Source: Streptomyces sp. H39-S7
GTDB taxonomy: Bacteria; Actinomycetota; Actinomycetes; Streptomycetales; Streptomycetaceae
Length of the DNA stretch: 64,000 nucleotides
Assembly (NCBI RefSeq): GCF_027158205.1
Contig: NZ_JAPVLU010000019.1
Location: 39,683-103,682, forward strand
Direction: 5' to 3'
Position 1 is the first letter of the stretch. Each line of letters opens with the position of its first letter. Positions 8,176 to 15,281 of this stretch are shown here, in pieces. The notes beneath the pieces are model-generated. The model was given only the letters and a program-made list of their open reading frames with translations. It ran no database searches and had not been told where the DNA came from. A program made the position numbers and the translations under genes.

Positions 8176-8985
8176 CTAGTAGCGGTAAGGGTCGTACGGG
8201 TCCGCGTACTGGGTTTGTTCGTACTGCGGTTGCTGGGGCTGCTGCGGGATGTACGCCTGCTGCTGCGGATCCTGATAGGGCTGCTGCTCGGCGGACTGCT
8301 GCTGCGGGACCCACACGCCGCCGGGCGGCGTGTCGTAGCCGAACTCGTGGTCGTACTGCGGGGTGTACTGCTGCTGGCCCGGGTCCTGGTAGGGGGCCGC
8401 GTAGGCGGGGTCGTAGTCGTACTGGCCGCCCCAGGCGTAGGCGTCCGAGGTCGCGGGCTGCGGCTGCTGCTCGCCGTTGCCGCCCCAACCCTCGTACCCC
8501 TGGGCGCCGTAGCCCTCGTAGCCGCCGCTCGTGTACAGGTCCGGGGTGTACGAGGACTGGCCGTCGTAGATGCCGTACTCGCCGGTGTCGTCGAGGACCG
8601 GCATCGCCTGGTAGACGGTCGCCAGTTCGGGCGCCTCGGCCACCTCTTCGATGGGGCTGACCTCCAGGACGGGCTCGCCCGTCCCGACGCCCGCGCCGCG
8701 CGTGGCCCTGCGGCGGCGGCTGGAGCCGGGACTGCCGCCGAGCGCCCAGCCGGTGGAGAAGCCCTGCCGGTAGGAGATCGTCACGAACGTCTGGCCGGTG
8801 CCGAACGCCGCCGCGCCGAGCGCGATGACGATCGCGTTGCGCAGCGAGACTCCGCCGACCACGCCCACGAATCCCGCGAAAGCGAGCAGCCGCCAGCGCA
8901 GCCGCGCCTTGTACTGCAGCAGCACCTCACCGAGCAGCCACAGCGCGACCACGCCGAACGCGATGTAGAGCAGCGTGTAGCCCAT
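8176..8985 (-). CDS. Membrane protein with a Gln/Tyr/Pro-rich tail
   Basis: A 269-residue protein of unknown function. Three short membrane segments (about residues 3-23, 31-47 and 49-68) are followed by a basic RRRR patch near 90 and a 150-residue low-complexity tail. The tail's last 110 residues are mostly Gln, Tyr, Pro, Gly and Asp (YQDPQQQ, QYEQTQYADPYDPYRY). Proteins with this plan are conserved at this position in Streptomyces (SCO2102-like, from memory). The tail is predicted to be disordered and cytoplasmic or extracytoplasmic depending on topology, which I cannot decide. Start ATG at 8985; the metF stop is 28 bp upstream. Confidence 0.7.
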   Translation of the reverse strand: MGYTLLYIAFGVVALWLLGEVLLQYKARLRWRLLAFAGFVGVVGGVSLRNAIVIALGAAAFGTGQTFVTISYRQGFSTGWALGGSPGSSRRRRATRGAGVGTGEPVLEVSPIEEVAEAPELATVYQAMPVLDDTGEYGIYDGQSSYTPDLYTSGGYEGYGAQGYEGWGGNGEQQPQPATSDAYAWGGQYDYDPAYAAPYQDPGQQQYTPQYDHEFGYDTPPGGVWVPQQQSAEQQPYQDPQQQAYIPQQPQQPQYEQTQYADPYDPYRY

Positions 8986-9012
8986 GTCCGCACTTCCTCA
9001 CCTTACGAGCGG

Positions 9013-9930
9013 TCACGACCTCTGGTGCAGACCGAGATTCTCGTAGATTTCCAGCGACGCCGTGGAATGGTTAAGCGTAATGAAGTGGAGGCCGGGGATG
9101 TCCTCTGCCATCAGGCGTTGGCACATCTCGGTGGCGAACTCGATGCCGATCGCCCGCACCGCCGCCGCATCGTCCTTCACCGCGAGGATACGGTCGGCCA
9201 GCTCCGGGGGGAAAGGCACGTTGCTCAGTTCCGGGAACCGGGTGATCTGCCGGACGTTGGTCACCGGCATGATCTCCGGGATGATCGGGGTGTCGCAACC
9301 CGCCGCGGCGACCCGGTCCCGGAGCCGGAAGTAGTCGTCGGCGTCGTAGAACATCTGCGTGATGGCGAAGTCGGCCCCGGCCCGGCACTTGTCGATGAAG
9401 TTGCGGGTGTCGGACGCCCAGTCGCTGGAGCGCGGGTGCATCCCGGTGAACGCCGCGACGCCGACGCAGAAGTCGCCGGACTCCTTGATCAGCTCGACCA
9501 GGTCGGCGGCGTACAGCAGCCCCTGGGGGTGCTGGACCCACTCGCCGAGCGGGTCGCCGGGCGGGTCACCGCGCACGGCGAGGATGTTGCGGATCCCGGC
9601 GTCGGCGTACTGCCCGATGATGTTCCGCAACTCGGCGATCGAGTGGTTGACCGCCGTCAGGTGCGCGACCGGGGTCAGTGTGGTGTCGGAGACGATCCGG
9701 TCGGTGGCGCGGACGGTGCCTTCGCGGGACGATCCGCCGGCGCCGTAGGTCACGGAAACGAAGGTCGGCCCTACCGCCTCGATGCGGCGGATGGCGTTCC
9801 AGAGCGTCCGCTCGCCCTTCTCGGTCTTCGGCGCGGCGAATTCGAAGGAATACGACCGCTCGCCGGACGCGAGAAGTTCACGAATGGTGACCGCGCGATC
9901 GGTCCGGGTAGAAGGTGTCCCAAGGGCCAT
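9013..9930 (-). CDS. metF: Methylenetetrahydrofolate reductase
   Basis: A 305-residue flavoprotein that reduces 5,10-methylene-THF to 5-methyl-THF, the methyl donor for methionine synthesis. The conserved start of the TIM barrel (YSFEFAAPKTEKGE) carries the catalytic Glu region; VSVTYGAGGSSREGT, ILAVRGDPP and ADFAITQMFYD are family landmarks. Length matches bacterial MetF. A longer reading to 10068 is possible, but the ATG at 9930 has TACCCT (9937-9942) six bases upstream and no Shine-Dalgarno sequence, the leaderless pattern seen repeatedly in this window. It follows thiE on the same strand but is separated from it by a hairpin and its own promoter. Confidence 0.95.
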   Translation of the reverse strand: MALGTPSTRTDRAVTIRELLASGERSYSFEFAAPKTEKGERTLWNAIRRIEAVGPTFVSVTYGAGGSSREGTVRATDRIVSDTTLTPVAHLTAVNHSIAELRNIIGQYADAGIRNILAVRGDPPGDPLGEWVQHPQGLLYAADLVELIKESGDFCVGVAAFTGMHPRSSDWASDTRNFIDKCRAGADFAITQMFYDADDYFRLRDRVAAAGCDTPIIPEIMPVTNVRQITRFPELSNVPFPPELADRILAVKDDAAAVRAIGIEFATEMCQRLMAEDIPGLHFITLNHSTASLEIYENLGLHQRS

Positions 9931-10052
9931 ACCCCGAGGGTATCCGCGCCTCGCGACCGCCCGTAACCAGGTCGGACGATTTATACACTTGCGCCCCACA
10001 CTCGTCCATCCCTTGGACACGCGCTGGTGACGGGCGGGGTGCGGAGTGGACG

Positions 10053-10104
10053 CCTCACGGACTCCCACCGGGGCCCCGCCGGACCCCTGCGAGAGTCCGT
10101 GAGG
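10053..10104 (-). terminator. Terminator downstream of thiE
   Basis: A 12-bp perfect inverted repeat (10053-10064 and 10093-10104, arm CCTCACGGACTC) with a GC-rich 28-nt loop starts 13 bases after the thiE stop on the minus strand. It separates thiE from metF. Confidence 0.75.
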
Positions 10105-10116
10105 GTCCGGGAGCGC

Positions 10117-10776
10117 TCAGCCGTCGTACGAGGTGACGATCTTCGCCAGGGAGGCCGCCGCGGCACCCGGGTCGTCGGCCTCGGTGATCGCGCGGACGAC
10201 GACGATCCGCCGGGCCCCGGCCTCCAGCACCTGCTCGACGTTGCCCAGGTCGATCCCGCCGATCGCGAACCAGGGCCGGCCGGTCCCCAGCGAGGCCGCG
10301 TACCGCACCAGATCCAGACCCGGCGCGTGCCGGCCGGGCTTGGTCGGGGTGGGCCAGACGGGCCCGGTGCAGAAGTAGTCCGCCCCGGGTTCCACCGCGG
10401 CGGCCGCCGCTTCGGACTCCGCGTGGCAGGACCGTCCGATGACCACGTCCTCGCCCAGGATCGCGCGGGCGGCGGGGACCGGCAGGTCGCCCTGGCCCAG
10501 GTGCAGCACGTCCGCGCCCGACGCGTGCGCGACATCCGCCCGGTCGTTCACCGCGAGCAGCTTGCCGTGCCGGCGGCACGCGTCGGCCAGCACCGCGAGC
10601 GCGTCCAGCTCGTCGCGGGCCTCGATCCCCTTGGCGCGCAACTGGATGACGTCGACGTCCGAGGCGAGCACCGCGTCCGCGAAGTCGGCCAGGTCGCCCC
10701 GGCCGGTCCTGGCGTCGGTGCACAGGTACAGCCGGGCGGAGGCGAACCGCTCGCGGACGGTGGACGGCATGGGCAT
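10117..10776 (-). CDS. thiE: Thiamine-phosphate synthase
   Basis: A 219-residue TIM-barrel enzyme joining HMP-pyrophosphate and the thiazole phosphate to give thiamine monophosphate. Family landmarks are YLCTDA near the N-terminus, VIQLRAKG for pyrophosphate and substrate contacts, LAVNDRADVA, LHLGQGDLP and the CTGPVWPTPTK loop before WFAIGGI. Start ATG at 10776 with a GGGGGAG Shine-Dalgarno sequence about eight bases ahead; a second ATG lies two codons in. It lies downstream of the Rv2175c-like gene on the same strand with 46 bp between them, and close to thiO-thiS-thiG, but it is not behind the TPP riboswitch. Confidence 0.95.
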   Translation of the reverse strand: MPMPSTVRERFASARLYLCTDARTGRGDLADFADAVLASDVDVIQLRAKGIEARDELDALAVLADACRRHGKLLAVNDRADVAHASGADVLHLGQGDLPVPAARAILGEDVVIGRSCHAESEAAAAAVEPGADYFCTGPVWPTPTKPGRHAPGLDLVRYAASLGTGRPWFAIGGIDLGNVEQVLEAGARRIVVVRAITEADDPGAAAASLAKIVTSYDG

Positions 10777-10822
10777 GGCGCTGCTCCCCCTCGGTGCGGT
10801 GGGTCCTGATTTCTGCCGGGGC

Positions 10823-11188
10823 CTAGAAGCCGAGCGCCTGGGCGCGGCGCTTCACCTCGGTCCCGCGGTTCTCCTTGAGCGCCTGCGTGGGCGTGCCGGG
10901 CAGCGTCGGGTCCTCGCTGAACAGCCACTCCAGCGCCTCTTCGTCGCTGAACCCGTTGTCCTTGAGGACCGTCAGGAGGCCGGGCAGGCCCTTGATGATG
11001 CTTCCCTCGCCGATGAAGTCGGCGGGGACCATCAGGACCCGGTTCTCACCGCGGCGGATCGCCAGGAACAGCTTCTCCCTGATCATCGGGCGGACCCGGG
11101 TGATGGGCACACCCAGTCGCTCGGCGACCTCGGGGAGGTTCAGCCAGGAGGGTACGAGGGCATCAATCTTTGCGTCGATCTCGGTCAC
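10823..11188 (-). CDS. Rv2175c-type winged-helix DNA-binding protein
   Basis: A 121-residue protein with an N-terminal helix-turn-helix segment (LVPSWLNLPEVAERLGVPI, then RVRPMIREK) and a conserved C-terminal half (ENRVLMVPADF, GLPGLLTVLKDNGFSDEEAL). This is the Rv2175c family. In M. tuberculosis the member is a DNA-binding protein encoded beside the Ser/Thr kinase PknL and phosphorylated by it; here a PASTA kinase is encoded 4 kb away at 15282. The GTG at 11188 gives an N-terminus MTEIDAKIDALVPSWL; an ATG at 11266 would add 26 poorly conserved residues. No strong Shine-Dalgarno sequence is present. Confidence 0.85.
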   Translation of the reverse strand: MTEIDAKIDALVPSWLNLPEVAERLGVPITRVRPMIREKLFLAIRRGENRVLMVPADFIGEGSIIKGLPGLLTVLKDNGFSDEEALEWLFSEDPTLPGTPTQALKENRGTEVKRRAQALGF

Positions 11189-11287
11189 GGGACAAGCGTG
11201 CCATCCCCGGCGGGCACCCGCGTACCGGTTGGCCGCCGCCGGGCCTGACGGTTTGCCCACATCCACCCCGTGCGCCCGGTTTCGGCG

Positions 11288-12499
11288 TCAGACGCCGGCC
11301 GCGGTCTTGAGGGGAACGGCGGGGTCGCTGACGAGTGCGGGGTCGAGTTGCACGCCGCCGCGTTCGATGAGCTTGCGGCCCTGGGCCAGGTCGCGCGGGC
11401 GGCCGACGGCGAGCAGCGCCGCGAGCACGCCGTCGCGCAGCCAGCAGACCGACCAGGCGGGCCCCGCCAGGTCGCCGCGGAGCAGCATGGTGTCGGTGGC
11501 CGAGTGGTGGCCCGCGTACTGCACGAAGCGGCCGAACTGCTCGGACCAGAAGTACGGCACCGGGTCGTACTTCTCGTCGCCGCCGAGCACGTTGGCGGCG
11601 GCGGCGCGCGGCCCCTGCACCGCGTTGTCCCAGTGATGGACGAGCAGCCGCTCGCCGAAGCGCGCGGACGGGAAGGACGCGCAGTCCCCCACCGCGAAGA
11701 CATCGGGCACGGAGGTCCGCAGCCGGTCGTCCGCCTGCACCGAGCGGTCGCGGCCGAGCTCGACGCCGGAACCCGCCAGCCAGCCGGTGGCCGGCCGGGC
11801 GCCGATGCCGACGACGACGGCTCCGGCGCGCAGCCGCGTCCCGTCGGCGAGCAGCACCGCGCCGGGCTCGACGGCCGCGACGGCGGTCCCGGTGATCAGT
11901 TCGGCGCCCGCGTCGGCGTACCAGCCGCGCATGTGCTCGGTGACCGAGCCCGGCAGGACGCCGGCCAGCGGCCGGTCGGCCGCCTCGACGACGGTCACCG
12001 CGCAGCCCGCCTGGCGGGCCGCCGTGGCGAACTCCGCGCCGATCCAGCCCGCCCCGACCACGACGACGTCGCGCCTCTCGTCGAGCACCGGCCGCAGCTC
12101 GGCGGCGTCGTCCAGGGTGCGCAGCATGTAGACGCCCGGGATGCCCTCGCTGCCGGGCAGCGCCACCGGATGGGCGCCGGTGGCGATCACCAGCCGGTCG
12201 TACCGGACGATGCCCTCCTCGGTGACGACGTGCCGTTCGTCGGGGCGCAGCGCGCTCGCGTGCCGGCCCAGCAGCAGCTCGACGCCGAGGCCGTTGAAGT
12301 CCACGTCGAAGGGCGAGCCCTCGGCCGTGCCGAGGAGCACGGACTTGGACAGCGGCGGGCGGTCGTACGGTGCGTGCGGTTCGGCGCCGAGCAGCGTGAT
12401 GTCGCCGCGCCACCCCTGCTCCCGCAACGACACAGCGGTCTGCACTCCGGCCATCCCGGCCCCGACGATCACTGCGCGCTCGGCGCTTGGCTGGCTCAC
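11288..12499 (-). CDS. Ferredoxin-reductase-like NAD(P)/FAD oxidoreductase
   Basis: A 403-residue flavoprotein of the pyridine nucleotide-disulfide/ferredoxin-NAD reductase type. It has the FAD-binding motif GAGMAGVQTA at about residues 13-22, a second Rossmann motif VVVGAGWIGAEFA for NAD(P)H, and the VFAVGDCASFP segment contacting FAD. The active-site region lacks the CxxC of thioredoxin or glutathione reductases. The C-terminal 80 residues match the reductase_C domain. The electron partner is not encoded nearby. GTG start at 12499, with TACGGT (12506-12511) six bases upstream, so probably leaderless. It is divergent from the thi operon; its first 29 coding bases and its promoter are duplicated inside thiO (13420-13492). 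Confidence 0.88.
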   Translation of the reverse strand: MSQPSAERAVIVGAGMAGVQTAVSLREQGWRGDITLLGAEPHAPYDRPPLSKSVLLGTAEGSPFDVDFNGLGVELLLGRHASALRPDERHVVTEEGIVRYDRLVIATGAHPVALPGSEGIPGVYMLRTLDDAAELRPVLDERRDVVVVGAGWIGAEFATAARQAGCAVTVVEAADRPLAGVLPGSVTEHMRGWYADAGAELITGTAVAAVEPGAVLLADGTRLRAGAVVVGIGARPATGWLAGSGVELGRDRSVQADDRLRTSVPDVFAVGDCASFPSARFGERLLVHHWDNAVQGPRAAAANVLGGDEKYDPVPYFWSEQFGRFVQYAGHHSATDTMLLRGDLAGPAWSVCWLRDGVLAALLAVGRPRDLAQGRKLIERGGVQLDPALVSDPAVPLKTAAGV

Positions 12500-12543
12500 A
12501 CGATCACCGTAGCGCTCCGGGGATTGACGGCAGAGCGGGCGTG
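12471..12543. repeat. 73-bp repeat, copy A (start region of the flavoprotein gene)
   Basis: These 73 bases, covering the first 29 coding bases, the GTG start, the TACGGT -10 box and upstream DNA of the flavoprotein gene, recur at 13420-13492 with three mismatches (70/73 identical), 949 bp away in the same orientation. Copy A is taken as the source because it is the functional gene start. Confidence 0.95.
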
Positions 12544-12588
12544 CGAAATCCGACCCCCTGTCTCCGGCCCCCCTTGAGTCGGGCTCCC

Positions 12589-12618
12589 TTACCCGGGATC
12601 CGGCCCGCGTACTAGGGT
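12589..12618 (+). promoter_or_regulatory. Predicted promoter of the thi leader
   Basis: TTACCC (12589-12594) and TAGGGT (12613-12618) are spaced by 18 bp on the plus strand, the same hexamer pair as at 62356-62384. Transcription would start near 12625, six bases before the MITE-like element, so the thi mRNA leader would contain that element followed by the TPP riboswitch. Confidence 0.5.
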
Positions 12619-12630
12619 GGCGGGGCTAGA

Positions 12631-12813
12631 GCCTGTCCGGCGGATCACGGGCGGCCCCAGCGTCGTCCGGTGCGGTGGATCGCAAGGCGCCGGAATACCC
12701 GGGTACTGAACGCATCCGGATGTTCCCGCAACGCAGCGAGCCGCCGTGCCGTGGGGGCGCCTCCCGGCGTTGGCCGGGGGAGAAAGGGCCGTTCGTGATT
12801 CCGCCGGACAGGC
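12631..12813 (+). mobile_element. MITE-like element with terminal inverted repeats
   Basis: A 183-bp non-coding segment is bounded by GCCTGTCCGGCGGATCAC (12631-12648) and its inverted copy with one extra base (12795-12813). Internal hairpins include CTCCCGGC/GCCGGGGGAG at 12761-12782. It encodes no transposase. No convincing target duplication is visible at its ends. It sits between the predicted thi promoter and the riboswitch aptamer. A partial diverged relative occurs at 8052-8175. The family is not identified. Confidence 0.6.
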
Positions 12814-12821
12814 CCAAACGC

Positions 12822-12919
12822 ACTCGCGGGAGCCCGGACGTACCGGGCTGAGAGGGCGGCTGACCGGCCGCCGACCGTACGAACCTGATCCGGGTCATGC
12901 CGGCGAAGGGAGGAGCGGG
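12822..12919 (+). promoter_or_regulatory. TPP riboswitch (THI box)
   Basis: The leader before thiO contains the THI-box core: CGGGAGCCCG then CGGGCTGAGAGGG (P2/P3 with the pyrimidine-sensing CUGAGA), and ACCTGATCCGGGTCATGCCGG with GCGAAGGGAG (P4/P5 and pyrophosphate-sensing side). The conserved CUGAGA and ACCUGA blocks are intact. The ThiO ATG lies six bases after the aptamer end, with GGGAGGAG as overlapping Shine-Dalgarno sequence, which fits translational control by sequestering the ribosome site. High thiamine pyrophosphate should switch off thiO-thiS-thiG. Confidence 0.96.
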
Positions 12920-12925
12920 ACACCC

Positions 12926-14131
12926 ATGCATCCATCTCGCCACCGCTACGACGTGCTGGTCGTGGGCGGCGGAATCATCGGACTCGTCACGGCCTGGCGG
13001 GCGGCGCAGCGCGGGCTGAGCACCGCGGTCGCCGACCCGGCGCCGGGCGGCGGCGCCGCGCACGTCGCGGCCGGCATGCTGGCCGCCGTCACCGAGCTGC
13101 AGTACGGCGAGCAGACGCTGCTCGAACTCAATCTCGCGTCGGCGCGCCGCTATCCGTCCTTCGTCGCGGAGCTGGAGGACGCCACGGGTCTCGGTCTCGG
13201 CTACCGGCCGTGCGGCACGCTCGCCGTCGCCCTGGACTCCGACGACCGCGCGGACCTGCGCGAGCTGCACGCCTTCCAGACCTCGCTCGGGCTGCGGTCC
13301 GAGTGGCTGTCCGGCCGCGAGTGCCGCCGGCTGGAGCCGATGCTGGCGCCCGGCGTGCGGGGCGGCCTGCGCGTCGACGGCGACCACCAGGTCGACCCGC
13401 GCCGGCTGGCCGCCGCGCCACTGCGCGCTCGGCGCGTGGCTGGCTCACCCGATCACCGGAGCGCTCCGGGGATTGACGGCAGAGCGGGCGTGGTCCTGCA
13501 CCGGAGTTCCGTGGCCCGGATCGAGACCGTACGGGACCACGCCACCGGCGCGGTGCTCGACGACGGCACGGTGATCGCCGCCGAGCAGACCGTGCTCGCG
13601 GCGGGCAGCCGCAGCGGCGGCATGCCGGGCGTCCCGGAGCACGCCCTGCCGCCGGTCCGCCCGGTCAAGGGGCAGATCCTGCGGCTGCGCGTCCCGCCCG
13701 GCCACGGGCCGTTCCTCTCCCGCACGGTGCGGGCCGTGGTGCGCGGCGGCCATGTCTATCTCGTGCCGCGGGAGAACGGTGAGCTCGTCGTGGGTGCGAC
13801 CAGCGAGGAACTCGGCTGGGACACCACGGTCACCGCGGGTGGTGTCTACGAGCTGCTGCGCGACGCCCACGAGCTGGTGCCGGGGCTCACCGAGCTGCCG
13901 CTGGTCGAGACCTCGGCCGGGCTGCGCCCCGGCTCCCCCGACAACGCCCCGCTGCTCGGCCGCAGCGCCCTGCCCGGCCTGCTGCTGGCCACCGGCCACC
14001 ACCGCAACGGGGTCCTGCTGACCCCGGTGACCGGCGACGTCATGGCCGAGCTGCTCACGACGGGCTCGGTGCCCGAGTCGGCCCGGCCCTTCTCCCCCGC
14101 ACGCTTCACGCTTCAGGAGCAGCCCGCATGA
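12926..14131 (+). CDS. thiO: Glycine oxidase ThiO with an unusual internal insert
   Basis: A 401-residue FAD enzyme of the DAAO family. It oxidises glycine to the imine used in thiazole synthesis by ThiG/ThiS. The N-terminal VVGGGIIGLVTAWRAAQRG motif binds FAD; GHVYLVPRENGELVVGAT and the C-terminal GHHRNGVLLTPVT segment are ThiO landmarks. Between VDPRRLAAA and AGVVLHR, residues 166-189 (RARRVAGSPDHRSAPGIDGR in the middle) are encoded by the 73-bp copy of the neighbouring gene's start. The family usually has a short helix there, so this stretch appears foreign. The frame stays open, so the protein may still fold. ATG start behind the TPP riboswitch; the stop overlaps thiS by four bases. Confidence 0.9.
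   Translation: MHPSRHRYDVLVVGGGIIGLVTAWRAAQRGLSTAVADPAPGGGAAHVAAGMLAAVTELQYGEQTLLELNLASARRYPSFVAELEDATGLGLGYRPCGTLAVALDSDDRADLRELHAFQTSLGLRSEWLSGRECRRLEPMLAPGVRGGLRVDGDHQVDPRRLAAAPLRARRVAGSPDHRSAPGIDGRAGVVLHRSSVARIETVRDHATGAVLDDGTVIAAEQTVLAAGSRSGGMPGVPEHALPPVRPVKGQILRLRVPPGHGPFLSRTVRAVVRGGHVYLVPRENGELVVGATSEELGWDTTVTAGGVYELLRDAHELVPGLTELPLVETSAGLRPGSPDNAPLLGRSALPGLLLATGHHRNGVLLTPVTGDVMAELLTTGSVPESARPFSPARFTLQEQPA
13420..13492. repeat. 73-bp repeat, copy B, embedded in frame in thiO
   Basis: This segment matches 12471-12543 at 70 of 73 positions. On the minus strand it still contains the GTG start of the flavoprotein gene, but the -10 box TACGGT has become TCCGGT. On the plus strand it encodes ThiO residues 166-189 without a stop codon. 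The three differences (T to G, A to C, T to G) all raise GC content. Confidence 0.95.
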
Positions 14132-14328
14132 CCGTCTCCGTCAACGGCGAGGCCCGCGAGATCACCGAGGGTCTGACCCTCGACCGCCTCGTCGCCTCCC
14201 TGACGTCCGCACCCGCGGGCGTCGCCGCCGCCCTCAACGAGGCCGTCGTCCCCCGCAGCCGCTGGACCACCACCGCGCTCGCCGACGGCGACCGCGTCGA
14301 GGTCCTCACCGCCGTCCAGGGAGGCTGA
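14128..14328 (+). CDS. thiS: Sulfur carrier protein ThiS
   Basis: A 66-residue ubiquitin-fold protein ending in the essential Gly-Gly (AVQGG). Its C-terminus is adenylated by ThiF and turned into a thiocarboxylate, the sulfur donor for thiazole formation on ThiG. The opening MTVSVNGEAREI and the GDRVEVLTAVQGG end are diagnostic. The ATG overlaps the thiO stop (ATGA), so translation is coupled. No thiF is in the window, so activation depends on a gene elsewhere. The cysteine desulfurase-TusA protein at 59768 is a possible, unproven sulfur source. Confidence 0.96.
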   Translation: MTVSVNGEAREITEGLTLDRLVASLTSAPAGVAAALNEAVVPRSRWTTTALADGDRVEVLTAVQGG

Positions 14329-14332
14329 TCCC

Positions 14333-15166
14333 GTGCCGACGCCCGTGCACGCTCTGTATCCCGACGACGACGACACGCTGCGGATCGCCGGCGTCCCCTT
14401 CACCTCCCGGCTGATCATGGGCACCGGCGGTGCGCCCAGCCTGGACATCCTCGAACAGGCGCTGCTCGCCTCCGGCACGGAGCTCACCACGGTCGCGATG
14501 CGCCGCCTCGACCCGGCGACGAAGGGTTCCGTGCTCTCCGTGCTCGCGAAGCACGGCATCCGGATCCTGCCCAACACGGCCGGCTGCTTCACCGCGGGCG
14601 AGGCCGTCCTCACCGCGCGGCTGGCCCGCGAGGCGCTGGGCACCGACTGGGTCAAGCTGGAGGTCATCGCCGACGAGCGCACCCTGCTGCCCGACACCGT
14701 CGAGCTGCTGGACGCCGCCGAGACCCTGGTCGACGACGGATTCACCGTCCTGCCCTACACCAACGACGACCCGGTGCTCGCCCGCAAGCTGGAGGACGTC
14801 GGCTGCGCGGCGATCATGCCGCTGGGCTCGCCGATCGGCTCCGGACTCGGGATCCGCAACCCGCACAACTTCCAGCTCATCACCGAGCGGGCGGGCGTCC
14901 CGGTCATCCTCGACGCGGGCGCCGGCACCGCGTCCGACGCGGCGTTCGCCATGGAGCTGGGGTGCGCCGCCGTGATGCTGGCGTCGGCCGTGACCCGCGC
15001 CCAGCGGCCGGTGCTCATGGCGGAGGCCATGCGGCACGGGGTGCGGGCGGGCCGGCTCGCGTTCCGGGCCGGACGCATCCCCCGGCGGCACCACGCCGCC
15101 GCGTCGTCACCGGTCGAGGGCGTGGCCGCGTTCGATCCCGAACGGCCCGCCTTCAGCGGGACCTGA
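14333..15166 (+). CDS. thiG: Thiazole synthase ThiG
   Basis: A 277-residue TIM-barrel enzyme that condenses 1-deoxy-xylulose 5-phosphate, the ThiS thiocarboxylate and dehydroglycine into the thiazole ring. Landmarks: SRLIMGTGGAPS, ELTTVAMRR, the catalytic-lysine strand DWVKLEVI (Lys forming the imine with the sugar), MPLGSPIGSGLGI and the phosphate-binding VPVILDAGAGTASDA. GTG start four bases after the thiS stop, with GGGAGG about nine bases ahead. Last gene of the thi operon; the next gene has its own leaderless-type promoter. Confidence 0.96.
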   Translation: MPTPVHALYPDDDDTLRIAGVPFTSRLIMGTGGAPSLDILEQALLASGTELTTVAMRRLDPATKGSVLSVLAKHGIRILPNTAGCFTAGEAVLTARLAREALGTDWVKLEVIADERTLLPDTVELLDAAETLVDDGFTVLPYTNDDPVLARKLEDVGCAAIMPLGSPIGSGLGIRNPHNFQLITERAGVPVILDAGAGTASDAAFAMELGCAAVMLASAVTRAQRPVLMAEAMRHGVRAGRLAFRAGRIPRRHHAAASSPVEGVAAFDPERPAFSGT

Positions 15167-15281
15167 GGGCGGTCCCGCGCTGCCACCCGGGTCACGGTTG
15201 CGTCCCGGATCGGTACGGGCGGGACACAGTACGGCCGTGTTCGGTGGGACGGGTCGGCGACGGCTCGTAGACTTCCGTGTC

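Noticed and set aside
6943..9966. 1007-codon plus-strand open frame crossing three genes
   Set aside because: It overlaps the flavoprotein, the Gln/Tyr-rich protein and metF in other frames, with Arg/Gly-rich translation; artefact of GC bias.
13128..13448. Minus-strand open frame inside thiO starting MSQPRAERAV, like the flavoprotein N-terminus
   Set aside because: It arises from the 73-bp copy; after ten residues similarity to the flavoprotein ends, and its -10 box is changed. Not a gene.
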